DNA of 38,503 bases. Source: JBQTHI01 sp052390035. GTDB taxonomy: Bacteria > Actinomycetota > Acidimicrobiia > Spongiisociales > ZC4RG35. Of this stretch, positions 24,053 through 32,446 are shown piece by piece (positions within the stretch are counted from its first letter, which is position 1; each line of letters begins with the position of its first letter). Where the stretch lies: NCBI GenBank assembly GCA_052390035.1, contig JBQTHI010000057.1, positions 1 through 38,503 on the forward strand, in the 5' to 3' direction. A program made the position numbers and the translations under genes. Below the pieces are notes generated by a model. It was not told the DNA's origin and did no database searches. It saw nothing but the letters and a program-made list of their open reading frames with translations.

Positions 24053-24804
24053 CCCCAAACCTGTCCGGCGCGCCGATTGTGCACGCACGGGGATTGACCA
24101 AGGCATTCAAAGGTGCCATTGCCGTCGACCACCTCGACCTGGTCGTCGCCGAACGAGCCCGGGTGGGCCTGCTTGGACCCAATGGCGCCGGCAAGACCAC
24201 GACCCTGCTCATGCTGTTGGGAGCCATCCAACCCGACCGGGGGAGCATCGAGGTCGCCGGACATCACCTCCCCCACGGTCGTTCGAAGGCCATGGAGAAG
24301 GTGGGTTTCGTCGCGGGCTATCTCCCACTCCCCGAGAACCTCACCGTGTACGAAGCACTTGCCCTGTTCGCCGGGTTGGCCGGCATTCGGCGTCCGCGGC
24401 CCGTCGTGGAGCGGGCCATTTCCGAGTTTGGGCTCGAGGACCTGGCGGCCAAGCGCAACCAGGAACTGTCCTCCGGTCAACGCACCCTGGTCAGCATCAC
24501 CAAGGCGACCCTCCACAATCCGGCGCTGCTGGTGCTCGACGAGCCGACCGCCTCCCTCGACCCCGACATCGCCGGTAGGGTCCGCGCCGCCCTCCTCGAC
24601 CTTCACCGCCGGGAGGGAACCGCTTTACTCGTCACCTCCCACAACATGCGGGAGGTCGAGGTGCTCGCCCAGAGGGTGATTCTGATGTCGCGGGGAAAGA
24701 TCGTCGCCGACGGATCTCCCGCCGCCATCGCTACCCAGTTCGCGGTCGACGACTTGGAAGGGGCTTTTCTCGCCGTCGCCGCGGAGTTGCGCGGGGCACG
24801 ATGA
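24049..24804 (+). CDS. ABC-2 type transporter ATP-binding protein
   Basis: A 251-residue ATPase of the exporter (DrrA/CcmA-like) class, distinct from BtuD. Walker A is GPNGAGKTT, the signature is LSSGQRTL (a variant of LSGGQ), Walker B is LLVLDEPTASLD and the switch His is in VTSHNM. GTG at 24049 overlaps the btuD stop (GTGA), and its own stop overlaps the permease start (ATGA). It forms an exporter with the next gene and belongs to the riboswitch-led operon. The transported substrate is unknown. Confidence 0.9.
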   Translation: MTPNLSGAPIVHARGLTKAFKGAIAVDHLDLVVAERARVGLLGPNGAGKTTTLLMLLGAIQPDRGSIEVAGHHLPHGRSKAMEKVGFVAGYLPLPENLTVYEALALFAGLAGIRRPRPVVERAISEFGLEDLAAKRNQELSSGQRTLVSITKATLHNPALLVLDEPTASLDPDIAGRVRAALLDLHRREGTALLVTSHNMREVEVLAQRVILMSRGKIVADGSPAAIATQFAVDDLEGAFLAVAAELRGAR

Positions 24805-25589
24805 ACTCGACCCGAATCGCCGCCGTCGTCCGTCGGCATTGGCTGATCCTCTGGCGGTCGCCGCACCGCTGGTTCGAAATCGCCTTCTGGCCGGTGATGG
24901 ATGTGATTCTGTGGGGCTCGCTGGGCGTGTTCGTCGCACAGGAGAACACCGCCAGCCGGGCTGGAGTTCCCTACCTCCTGGCGGGTCTGCTGCTCTTTTG
25001 GACCTTGACCTCGGTGCAGATGACCAACGCCACCGCCTTCATGGAGGAAACCTGGACAAGGAACCTGCTCAACGTCCTCACCACGTCGGTAACACCCACC
25101 GAATATCTGACCGGTATCAGCATCTTCGGGCTGGCCAAGTTGACCCTGACGATGTTGGCGCTCACCGCCACGACCATCACCCTTTACGGGTTCGATATGA
25201 CCGCGGTCGGCTGGTCGGTGATCCCCATCGTCGGCATCCTCATCCTCAACGGCTGGGCCGTGGCCCTGATCGTGGTCGGTCTCATACTCCGCTTCGGGCA
25301 GAGCGCCGAGATCCTCACCTGGGGACTCAACTATGTCATCCTGGCCGTGTCGGGAGTGTTCTTTCCGGTGGAAGCACTTCCCGCCGGGCTGCGCCAGTTC
25401 GCCGCCGTTCTCCCCACCACCCATGCCTTCGCTGCCGCCCGGCGGGTGCTCGACGGCGGGACCGTCGCCTGGAGTTCGCTCGGAGCCGCCGCCGTCGGCA
25501 CCATGGTCTTCATCGGACTCTCGGCGTGGTTCGGGGCAATCATGCTGGCGGTGTTCCGGTCCCGCGGGTTCATCACTCGCTACTCCTAG
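24801..25589 (+). CDS. ABC-2 type transporter permease
   Basis: A 262-residue membrane protein with about six helices and the ABC-2 pattern: an N-terminal RRHWLILWRSPHRWFEIAFW coupling region and a C-terminal VSGVFFPVEALPAGLRQFA, the motif before the last helices in DrrB-like exporters. ATG at 24801 overlaps the ATPase stop. It ends the chain of five overlapping genes that begins with btuF; a long hairpin follows 13 nt after its stop. Confidence 0.9.
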   Translation: MNSTRIAAVVRRHWLILWRSPHRWFEIAFWPVMDVILWGSLGVFVAQENTASRAGVPYLLAGLLLFWTLTSVQMTNATAFMEETWTRNLLNVLTTSVTPTEYLTGISIFGLAKLTLTMLALTATTITLYGFDMTAVGWSVIPIVGILILNGWAVALIVVGLILRFGQSAEILTWGLNYVILAVSGVFFPVEALPAGLRQFAAVLPTTHAFAAARRVLDGGTVAWSSLGAAAVGTMVFIGLSAWFGAIMLAVFRSRGFITRYS

Positions 25590-25602
25590 CCCGCGGAACC
25601 TG

Positions 25603-25646
25603 CCACCATGGCCTCAGACATGGTGTTGGTGGCCTGAGCATGGTGG
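25603..25646 (+). terminator. Hairpin at the end of the btu/ABC-2 operon
   Basis: CCACCATG (25603-25610) pairs with CATGGTGG (25639-25646), and after a 2-nt bulge CTCAG (25613-25617) pairs with CTGAG (25634-25638), leaving a 16-nt loop. There is no T-run. It probably marks the operon end and argues against the in-frame ATG at 25640 as a start for the next gene. Confidence 0.45.
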
Positions 25647-25768
25647 GGGCCCGCGCTGAGCGGCTTTCGAGCGACGAAGGGGAACCGACCGAACCGGGAG
25701 ACATCTCCCATCGTCCACCAACTGCCCCAAGCGCTCCCGGCCACCATCGCATCCATCCGACCCAACCA

Positions 25769-26374
25769 GTGGTCGGCTTCTCGTCGGTACCACCGGTCGG
25801 CTTCCGGCTGTGGCGGGTGGTGGCGGCCGATCTGCTTGGCGCCGGCGAGCCGCTCCCCTACCTGTCAAGCCCTTACAAGGAGCTGCTCTGGCAAGGACCG
25901 GACGAGGTGGCCCGTTGCCGGGCGGTCACCAACCATTTCCATCCGCCCGGCGAGCGAGTACCGGTGGTCACCTGCAAATGTGGGATCTACGCCACCAAAG
26001 AACCCTCCCCCATCGACATCGGCGGGTTGGTTGCCGCCGGGCAGGTCGAACTGTGGGGGCGGGTGTTGGAGGGCGCCCTGGGTTATCGCGGAGCCCGAGT
26101 CCGCATCATCGGCGCCCTCCAGTTGCGCTTGGGCTGTATCGGCACTGACGCCCGGCCCGCTGGGGCCGGTGTATACCCGCGCAGCCATTGCAAATACCCG
26201 GTAACCCGCATCGTTCGCACCGGTCGGCAGTTCCGCGGCTTGTGCAGCCGTCACTCCTATTTGCTGCTCACCCGAGACGTGGAAGCCGAAGCGGTTGACA
26301 TCTCCGGGGTGATGGGCTGGTTGGAGGCTCGTTATCGAGTGAAAATTGAACTCACCGGGAGGTATCAAACATGA
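25769..26374 (+). CDS. Conserved hypothetical protein with CKCGIYA motif
   Basis: A soluble protein of 201 residues from GTG 25769. Visible marks are FRLWRVVAADLLG, LLWQGPDEVARC, VPVVTCKCGIYATKEP, then QVELWGRVLEGALGYRGARV and a C-terminal Cys/His set (LGCIG, SHCKYPV, RGLCSRHS) that could bind a metal. The CGIYA box followed by VELWGRV is a pattern I associate with actinobacterial hypothetical proteins of unknown function. The start is uncertain: an ATG at 25640 lies in the upstream hairpin. Its TGA overlaps the ATG of the Pro/Glu-rich microprotein (ATGA). Confidence 0.65.
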   Translation: MVGFSSVPPVGFRLWRVVAADLLGAGEPLPYLSSPYKELLWQGPDEVARCRAVTNHFHPPGERVPVVTCKCGIYATKEPSPIDIGGLVAAGQVELWGRVLEGALGYRGARVRIIGALQLRLGCIGTDARPAGAGVYPRSHCKYPVTRIVRTGRQFRGLCSRHSYLLLTRDVEAEAVDISGVMGWLEARYRVKIELTGRYQT

Positions 26375-26541
26375 AGATCGGCGAAATCGAGAAGATCTGG
26401 GAAGTGGAGCCGCTGGTCATCCCAGAGCCGGAGCCCGTGCGGGAGGAGCCGGTGCAACCGGTGGAGCCTTTCGAGCCTGCCGAACCCGTCGAACCGGTCA
26501 CCGACCCGGAGCCCGCCGAACCCGAACCGGCCATCCCGTAG
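26371..26541 (+). CDS. Pro/Glu-rich 56-residue microprotein
   Basis: ATG at 26371 has GGGAGG eight bases upstream (26357-26362) and overlaps the stop of the CGIYA gene as ATGA, so translation is well supported. The protein starts MKIGEIEKIWEVEPLVIPEP and then consists of EP and VEP repeats (QPVEPFEPAEPVEPV), very acidic, extended and with no membrane segment or Cys. It resembles a flexible linker or an electrostatic partner; function is not known. The likely partner is the upstream CGIYA protein or the ArfB protein encoded 26 nt downstream. Confidence 0.7.
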   Translation: MKIGEIEKIWEVEPLVIPEPEPVREEPVQPVEPFEPAEPVEPVTDPEPAEPEPAIP

Positions 26542-26567
26542 CCCGCGTCCCCAACAGCCTTATTGCC

Positions 26568-26984
26568 ATGCAGGTGGCGGGACATCTCATCCCGGAGGGA
26601 GAGCTGGAGTGGAACTTCAGCCCGAGTAGAGGCCCCGGCGGTCAACACGCCAACCGGTCAAATACCCGGGCCGAGCTCCGCTTCGACCTGGCGGGATCCC
26701 CATCACTGCCCAACGAGCTGAAAGAGCACATGGCGCGGCGGCTCGGCCGGCGCGCCTCGTCGGGCACCATCACCGTCGTGTGTGATGAAACCCGCAGCCA
26801 GTACCGCAACCGCGAGATCGCCCTCGCGCGGATGACCGGGCTGCTGGCCGACGCCGCCCACCGTTCCCGTCCGCGCAGCCCGACCCGGCCGACCGCCGCC
26901 TCGCGGGAACGCCGGCTGGAGAAGAAACGAAGGCGAAGTGCCCTTAAACGGGACCGAAAAGACCGAACCCAGGGTTCCAGCTAA
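26568..26984 (+). CDS. arfB: Alternative ribosome-rescue factor, ArfB/YaeJ-like peptidyl-tRNA hydrolase
   Basis: Releases nascent chains from ribosomes stalled without a stop codon. The 138-residue protein has the catalytic loop RGPGGQHANRSNTRAEL (GGQ at 24-26), the RF-1-like domain to about residue 95, and a basic C-terminal tail (RPTAASRERRLEKKRRRSAL) of the kind that enters the empty mRNA channel in ArfB. ATG at 26568 gives the standard start. The last codons and the TAA lie inside copy 2 of the palindromic repeat. Confidence 0.88.
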   Translation: MQVAGHLIPEGELEWNFSPSRGPGGQHANRSNTRAELRFDLAGSPSLPNELKEHMARRLGRRASSGTITVVCDETRSQYRNREIALARMTGLLADAAHRSRPRSPTRPTAASRERRLEKKRRRSALKRDRKDRTQGSS

Positions 26985-27014
26985 TGATTTCGTTGGTTGG
27001 AGCCCCGGGTTCGG
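26963..27014. repeat. Interspersed palindromic repeat, copy 2 (between arfB and menE)
   Basis: Arms 26963-26984 and 26993-27014 pair with four mismatches, some of them G-T compatible, around an 8-nt loop. The left arm contains the arfB stop codon, and the right arm ends 14 nt from the menE stop, so the element serves two convergent genes. It is closely similar to the copies at 3096 and 32447. Confidence 0.85.
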
Positions 27015-27028
27015 GGATTTCCGGGCGT

Positions 27029-28249
27029 TCAGGGGTTCAGATCGGCCAGTCTGGCCAGGTCGACCTTGCCGAGTTCGGTGCGGGGGATCTCCTCGACCCG
27101 AATGAAGCGTTTCGGTACCGCGTTGGGAGCCAGCGCCACCCTGGCTAGGTCTTCGAGTTGGCCGAGGGCGGCCTCGCCGACGTAGACCGCCACTACCGTC
27201 TCGCCCCACTCCGGATCGGGACGGCCCAAGACGGCGACCTCCAGGACACCCGGATGGCCGGCGATGACCTCCTCCACCGCCGCCGCATCGACCTTCTCAC
27301 CGCCGCTGATGATCACCCGGTCGGAGCGGCCGAGCACCTCGATCGACCCGTCAGCGGCGACCCGACCCAGGTCGGCGGTGACAAGCCATGCCCCAGGTTC
27401 CCGGACTGATCCGCCCAAGTACCCGGGACTCACCTGCGGACCCCGCACCCGGATGCGGCCAGCGTTATCGGTGTCGATTTCCACGCCGGGCAGGGCGAAA
27501 AGACGCGGATCGTCCACCCGGCCGCTTGCCACGACGGCGGCGGTCTCGGTCATCCCATAGGTGGAAATCGCCGGCCACCCGTTCCGATGCGTGGTGGCGA
27601 GCAACTCGGAGGGGATCGGGCCTCCCCCGACCACCAGCGCCCTCAGCCGATGACGCGGGGGCGATTCGCCCAACCGCGTGAGATGGGTCGGTACCAACGA
27701 CGCCAACTCGGCGCCGGCCAGCCCCGCGGGCTCCAATCGGTCCGCCATTACCGCCGTTCCGCCGCTGGCTAGCGCACGGAAGACGACCGAGAGGCCCCCC
27801 ACATGGTGGAGGGGCAAGACCACCAGCCACCGATCGCCGGGACCGAACCCAAAGAAGGCCGAGGAACCCCTCGCCGCCGACTCCCAGTTGGAGGCCAGCA
27901 AGCGAACCCCCTTGGCGCGGCCCGACGAGCCGGAGGTGAAGAGAACCGTCGCCGCCTTTTGGCGATCGCGGGAAGCAACGCTGAGGTGTTGGGCGACCAT
28001 GGCGGGTGGCCAGTCGGGGCCGACCAGAACCGCCCGGGCGCCGGCGCGGATCACCGCCAACACCTCGACGACGGACTCGATCGTCCGCCGCGGCGCCACC
28101 GGCACATCTCCACCCGTTAGCTCGCCGAGGCGCCGGGCCTCCAGATCCACCAAAACATCGGCCCCGGCGAACGTCAACGTGGCCTCGGCGGTCTGCAGGA
28201 AGACCTGGTCGCCGAAGTCGGCGGCGGCACGGGCTAGCAGATCGGCCAT
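27029..28249 (-). CDS. menE: o-Succinylbenzoate-CoA ligase
   Basis: Activates o-succinylbenzoate with CoA and ATP for menaquinone synthesis. The 406-residue adenylate-forming enzyme has P-loop LFTSGSSGRAKGV, VVLPLHHVGGLS, STYGMTETAA, ADLGRVAADGSIEVLGRSDR and the C-terminal catalytic Lys in RTELGKVDLARL. It is shorter than general acyl-CoA ligases at the N-terminus, as MenE is. It diverges from menB, whose product uses the MenE product, which supports the assignment over a generic ligase. ATG at 28249. Confidence 0.9.
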   Translation of the reverse strand: MADLLARAAADFGDQVFLQTAEATLTFAGADVLVDLEARRLGELTGGDVPVAPRRTIESVVEVLAVIRAGARAVLVGPDWPPAMVAQHLSVASRDRQKAATVLFTSGSSGRAKGVRLLASNWESAARGSSAFFGFGPGDRWLVVLPLHHVGGLSVVFRALASGGTAVMADRLEPAGLAGAELASLVPTHLTRLGESPPRHRLRALVVGGGPIPSELLATTHRNGWPAISTYGMTETAAVVASGRVDDPRLFALPGVEIDTDNAGRIRVRGPQVSPGYLGGSVREPGAWLVTADLGRVAADGSIEVLGRSDRVIISGGEKVDAAAVEEVIAGHPGVLEVAVLGRPDPEWGETVVAVYVGEAALGQLEDLARVALAPNAVPKRFIRVEEIPRTELGKVDLARLADLNP

Positions 28250-28273
28250 CGAGTGGCTCGTTACGCTAACCCG

Positions 28274-29167
28274 GTGATCTCAGAGCACTTCGACCCATCC
28301 CTCTGGTTGGCCGTCGATGACTTCACCTTCACCGACATCACCTACCACCGGGCGATAGCTCAAGGCACCGTAAGGATCGCCTTCGACCGGCCGGAGGTAC
28401 GTAATGCCTTCCGTCCCCACACCGTCGACGAGTTGTACACCGCGCTCGACCACGCCCGGCAATCCCCTGACGTGGGAGTGGTATTGCTGACGGGAAATGG
28501 GCCCTCCCCCAAGGACGGTGGGTGGGCGTTCTGCTCCGGCGGTGACCAACGGATTAGAGGCGCCGACGGCTACCAATACGCCGGTGAAGGGACCGAGACC
28601 GACCGGGGGCGGCTCGGTCGGCTGCACATTCTCGAGGTGCAGAGGCTGATCCGTTTTATGCCCAAGGTGGTGATCGCCGTTGTCCCCGGGTGGGCGGTGG
28701 GCGGCGGGCACTCGCTCCACGTCGTGTGCGACCTCACGCTGGCCTGTGCAGAACACGCCCTCTTCAAACAGACCGACCCCGACGTGGCCAGCTTCGACGG
28801 CGGATTTGGTTCGGCCTATCTCACCCGCATGGTCGGTCAGAAGAAGGCGCGGGAGATCTTCTTCCTCGGGCGGAACTACACCTCCGCCGACGCCGCGGCG
28901 ATGGGGATGGTGAATGCCTCGATACCCCACGCCGATCTCGAGAAGGTGGCGCTCGAATGGGCGGGGACAATCGGCGCCAAGTCTCCCACCGCCCAGCGGA
29001 TGCTGAAATACGCGTTCAACTCGATCGACGATGGACTGATCGGCCAGCAGCTATTCGCCGGGGAAGCCACCAGGCTGGCATACGCCTCCGACGAGGCCGC
29101 CGAAGGTCGGGATGCTTTTCTCGAAAAGAGGGACCCGGACTATCGCCGGTTCCCGTGGCACTTCTAG
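28274..29167 (+). CDS. menB: 1,4-Dihydroxy-2-naphthoyl-CoA synthase
   Basis: A crotonase-fold enzyme that closes the second ring of menaquinone. The 297-residue protein has FDFTDITYHR-like FTDITYHRAI, FDRPEVRNAFRPHTVDELY, the oxyanion-region FCSGGDQRIRG, VPGWAVGGGHSLHVVCDLTL, and the MenB-specific DPDVASFDGGFGSAYLTRMV and C-terminal DPDYRRFPWHF. GTG at 28274 fits known N-termini; a GTG at 28253 would leave only three bases to the divergent menE start. The gap between the divergent genes is 24 bp, so both may be leaderless. menA follows after 3 nt. Confidence 0.95.
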   Translation: MISEHFDPSLWLAVDDFTFTDITYHRAIAQGTVRIAFDRPEVRNAFRPHTVDELYTALDHARQSPDVGVVLLTGNGPSPKDGGWAFCSGGDQRIRGADGYQYAGEGTETDRGRLGRLHILEVQRLIRFMPKVVIAVVPGWAVGGGHSLHVVCDLTLACAEHALFKQTDPDVASFDGGFGSAYLTRMVGQKKAREIFFLGRNYTSADAAAMGMVNASIPHADLEKVALEWAGTIGAKSPTAQRMLKYAFNSIDDGLIGQQLFAGEATRLAYASDEAAEGRDAFLEKRDPDYRRFPWHF

Positions 29168-29170
29168 ACA

Positions 29171-30082
29171 GTGAGCGGAAAGCCAGCGGGTGCCAGCCGC
29201 ACAGCGGTCTGGTACCAAGCTGCCCGACCCCGCACCTTGACCGCGTCGGTCGTCCCGGTGCTAGTTGGAAGTTCTGTGGCGGTTTGGAACGGGGGGTTCG
29301 ATCGGAGAGCCTTCTTCCTCGCCTTGGTGGCCGCAGTTGCGATCCAGACCGCCGCCAACTTCGCCAACGATGCCTCCGACGCTGCCCGGGGCGCCGATCC
29401 GGCCGAACGGGTAGGGCCGCGTCGCATGGTTGCCGCCGGGTTGATCACCCCCCGCCAGATGTGGACCGCCACCTGGTTAGCGGTGGCGGTCGGCGCAGGT
29501 TGCGCCGTCGCGCTGACGATCCTCGCCGGTCCGATCGTGCTTGCCATCGGAGTGGCTTCGGTCGTGGCCATGCTCGGCTATGTCGGTGGCCCCATCCCTT
29601 ACGGGTACCGGGGCTGGGGCGAGGTCTTCGTGTTCCTTTTCTTTGGGTTGGTCGCCACCGTCGGCAGCCAATACGTCCACGATCAGAACATCGAGCCGCA
29701 GACATGGTTCCTGGCTATCCCGGTCGGCATGCTGGCCACTGCCATCTTGGTGGCAAACAATCTGCGCGACCTCGACACCGATGCGCAAGCCCGAAAGAAG
29801 ACGCTGGCCGTCATCATCGGCCCCGCCAAAACCAGGCTTCTCTACGGTCTATTGGTGCTCGGCGCCCTCGCAGCGGTTGTGATCCTGGCAACCTTTTCCC
29901 TCATCTCTCCTTGGACGGTGATCGCTGCGGCGACCACCCCTCTCGCTCTATCCCTTGTCCGCGCCGCCAACCGGGCGGTCGACGCCTCGGATCTGGTCCC
30001 GGTGCTCGGCCGGACCTCCCTACTTCACCTGCTGGTGGGATTGGTCCTGGCCGCCGGCACCGTCTACGGACCGATCAGCTAG
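29171..30082 (+). CDS. menA: 1,4-Dihydroxy-2-naphthoate polyprenyltransferase
   Basis: Attaches the polyprenyl tail to dihydroxynaphthoate in the membrane. The 303-residue UbiA-family protein has about nine helices and the two Asp-rich metal-diphosphate motifs, NFANDASD at about 74-81 and NNLRDLDTD at about 196-204. GTG at 29171 is 3 nt after the menB stop. Its 3' end overlaps the end of the convergent alpha/beta hydrolase gene by 63 bp. Confidence 0.93.
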   Translation: MSGKPAGASRTAVWYQAARPRTLTASVVPVLVGSSVAVWNGGFDRRAFFLALVAAVAIQTAANFANDASDAARGADPAERVGPRRMVAAGLITPRQMWTATWLAVAVGAGCAVALTILAGPIVLAIGVASVVAMLGYVGGPIPYGYRGWGEVFVFLFFGLVATVGSQYVHDQNIEPQTWFLAIPVGMLATAILVANNLRDLDTDAQARKKTLAVIIGPAKTRLLYGLLVLGALAAVVILATFSLISPWTVIAAATTPLALSLVRAANRAVDASDLVPVLGRTSLLHLLVGLVLAAGTVYGPIS

Positions 30083-30838
30083 GGCACCCGCCATCCTCTC
30101 GATGCGCCGGGCCACCAGTTGAGGCAGGGCCATTGGCAGGAAATGATCGGCCTCAGGGAGTATCTCCCATCCCGCTCGGCGCAACCGGCCGGCCACCAAC
30201 CTGACCCGTTCTTCGGGGTAGACGTCGGACTTGGCGCCAGCCAGCACCAACGTCGGGATCTGAACCTCACCGGCCCGCTCCCAGGCGCCGTGGGCGGTCG
30301 CCCCCTCGTACACGTCAGACTCGGCTTCGGGGGTGCAGGCCAGGGTGAGGCTCGAGTTGGCTTCGATCAGGCCGCATTCGATATATCCGTCGAGCGCGGC
30401 CGGATGCCAGCTCGCAAACGGCGGCTTGGAGGCGAAATTGTCCCGCGCCGCCGCTCGTGAGGCGAACACCCGGCGTCGCTTCAGCACCGCCCGGGAGAGG
30501 TGGTTTCCTGACCTCTGGTACGGCGGAGGGAAGAGCATGGGCTCGATGAGGATCAGGGCGGCGAAGGTCCCGGGAGCGAGCAACTCCGCCATCACCAGCG
30601 CTGCTCCCCCCATCGAATGCCCGACCCCGATCACCGGCCCCTGTTCGCCTGCGGCCCGGTCTCTTGCCCATTCCCCAAAGGCCCACCAATCGACCGGCAG
30701 CGGGATCCGCGGTGACGAGCCGTGATTGGGGAAGTCCCAGGTGATCGTCGCGTACCGGGGGGCGAGCTCGGCCAAGATGGGTCGCCAAACCGCCCCGCAG
30801 AAGCCGGTGGCATGGGCGAAGGCGATGGTGGTTCGGAT
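30020..30838 (-). CDS. Alpha/beta-fold hydrolase of the box operon
   Basis: A soluble hydrolase of about 272 residues. It has the oxyanion region FAHATGFCGAVWRPI, nucleophile GVGHSMGGAAL (Ser), acid in LAGAKSDVYPEE and His in ADHFLPM, a complete triad. Its place after the benzoate-CoA ligase suggests it acts on a thioester or lactone of aerobic benzoate breakdown, but this is inference. The start is a puzzle: between the ligase stop and the core fold no ATG, GTG or TTG is in frame. ATC at 30838, seven bases after GGGAG, or a GTG at 30985 deep inside the ligase gene, are the only options seen. Confidence 0.8.
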   Translation of the reverse strand: MRTTIAFAHATGFCGAVWRPILAELAPRYATITWDFPNHGSSPRIPLPVDWWAFGEWARDRAAGEQGPVIGVGHSMGGAALVMAELLAPGTFAALILIEPMLFPPPYQRSGNHLSRAVLKRRRVFASRAAARDNFASKPPFASWHPAALDGYIECGLIEANSSLTLACTPEAESDVYEGATAHGAWERAGEVQIPTLVLAGAKSDVYPEERVRLVAGRLRRAGWEILPEADHFLPMALPQLVARRIERMAGALADRSVDGAGGQDQSHQQVK

Positions 30839-30854
30839 CCGATAACTCCCGGCT

Positions 30855-32387
30855 TCAGGACCCGGCGCGCAGTTTGAAACGCTGGATCTTGCCGGTGGCC
30901 GTGCGAGGAAAGTCCTCGACGAACTCGACCACGTGCGGGTATTGATAGTGGAGCAGGGTCGCTTGGCACCATGCCTGCAGCTCACCGACGAGGCGATCTG
31001 CGGGCACGTGTCCGGGAGTCAAGATCACCGACGCCTTGATGCGGGAGGAGTTGTCGATCTGCACGACCACCACGGCCGCTTCCCGCACTGCCTCGTGCTC
31101 CATTAGCCGGTTCTCGATCTCGATCGGGCTCACCCAGAGGCCCCCCACCTTCATCATGTCGTCCACCCGACCCTCGTAGACGTAGAACCCCTCGCCGTCG
31201 CGGTGGTAGCGGTCACCGGACGCGAACCACCCATCCACCAGCTTGTTGCGGGTGCGTTCGAGCTGATGCCAGTAGGCGGTAAGCGCACTGGGGCCCTTAA
31301 CCCACATCTCGGCCGGCTCTCCCGATGCAACCACCTGCCCGTCGTCGCCGCGCAGCTCGATCTCGTAACACTCCACCGGCGCGCCCGAGCTTCCCGGCTT
31401 GACGCTGCCCGCCCGATTGGAGCAGTAGATGTGGAGCATCTCTGTAGAACCGACTCCGTCGAGGATTTCGATTCCGGTGCGCTGATAGAAGCGTTGCCAG
31501 ATGTCCGGCGGAAGCGGTTCTGCGGCTGAAATCCCCAGTCGGACCGACGACCAGTCGGTCGCCTCGAAACCAGGATGAGCGAGGAGGGCGTTGTACAGGG
31601 CGGGGACGGAGAAGTAGAGGTTGGGATGGTGGGTGTTGACCCGCTCGAGCAAACGATCGGGGGTGGGCCGGCCGGTGAGGTAAACCGAGGTGGCTCCTAC
31701 CGACAGAGGGAAACTGAGATTGTTCCCGAGGCCGTAGGCGTGGAACATCTTGGTGCTCGAGAAGACAACGTCTTCCTCGGTGATGCCCAGTACCGGCCAG
31801 GCGTAGTTGCGGCAGGTAGCGACGATGTCGTCATGGCGATGGATCACACCTTTGGGTGCGCCGGTGGACCCTGAGCTGTAGAGCCAGAAGGCGCCGTCGT
31901 CGGCATGCGGTGTCACCGGGTCGAACTCGTCAACGCCGGTGGAGAGCCAGGCATCGAACGATTCGGCCCCGTCGACCGCTGAACCGTTGGCAACGATGAG
32001 ACGAACTCCGGCCCGTTTGGCCAGCTGCGGCTCGACCACAGGCAGAAAGGCGTTGTCAACGACGGCCGCCACCGCGTAGGAGTCGTCGAGAAAGTAGCCG
32101 AAGTCGTCCGGTCGGGCGAGGAAGTTGACGGGTATCGGCACCGCCCCCAGGCGCATCGCCCCGAGGAACGCCGCCGGGAAAGCCGGAGTGTCGTCGAGCA
32201 CGAGGAGGATTCTCTCCTCGCGGCGTATCCCCAGGTCGGACATTCGGGCGGCCGCCCGGCACACCGATCGGTAGAGGTCGCCGAAGGTCAGCCGGTCGTC
32301 GCCGGCGGTAATGATGGCCACCCGCTCGGAGCGACCCGCCTCCAAATTGTCATCAACGAGAGTGCTGATGTTGGCAGTGGTCTGCAT
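30855..32387 (-). CDS. bclA: Benzoate-CoA ligase family protein
   Basis: Activates benzoate or a related aromatic acid to its CoA thioester. The 510-residue adenylate-forming enzyme has WLYSSGSTGAPKGVIH, KMFHAYGLGNNLSFPLSVGA (characteristic of benzoate-CoA ligases), DGVGSTEMLHIY, WFASGDRYHRDGEGFYVYEG, RVDDMMKVGGLWVSP and the catalytic Lys in RTATGKIQRFKLR. It lies 123 bp downstream of boxB on the same strand, with palindrome copy 3 between, and supplies the benzoyl-CoA used by BoxB. ATG at 32387. Confidence 0.92.
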   Translation of the reverse strand: MQTTANISTLVDDNLEAGRSERVAIITAGDDRLTFGDLYRSVCRAAARMSDLGIRREERILLVLDDTPAFPAAFLGAMRLGAVPIPVNFLARPDDFGYFLDDSYAVAAVVDNAFLPVVEPQLAKRAGVRLIVANGSAVDGAESFDAWLSTGVDEFDPVTPHADDGAFWLYSSGSTGAPKGVIHRHDDIVATCRNYAWPVLGITEEDVVFSSTKMFHAYGLGNNLSFPLSVGATSVYLTGRPTPDRLLERVNTHHPNLYFSVPALYNALLAHPGFEATDWSSVRLGISAAEPLPPDIWQRFYQRTGIEILDGVGSTEMLHIYCSNRAGSVKPGSSGAPVECYEIELRGDDGQVVASGEPAEMWVKGPSALTAYWHQLERTRNKLVDGWFASGDRYHRDGEGFYVYEGRVDDMMKVGGLWVSPIEIENRLMEHEAVREAAVVVVQIDNSSRIKASVILTPGHVPADRLVGELQAWCQATLLHYQYPHVVEFVEDFPRTATGKIQRFKLRAGS

Positions 32388-32446
32388 AGGTAGCGCCGGT
32401 CTGCGTGGGCGGCGCAGCCGGACAGGCTAACCAGCCGCCCAAACGG

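Noticed and set aside
25640..25768. ATG 25640 as the start of the CGIYA gene
   Set aside because: It lies in the 3' arm of the operon-end hairpin, and the added 43 residues are low-complexity with no family character.
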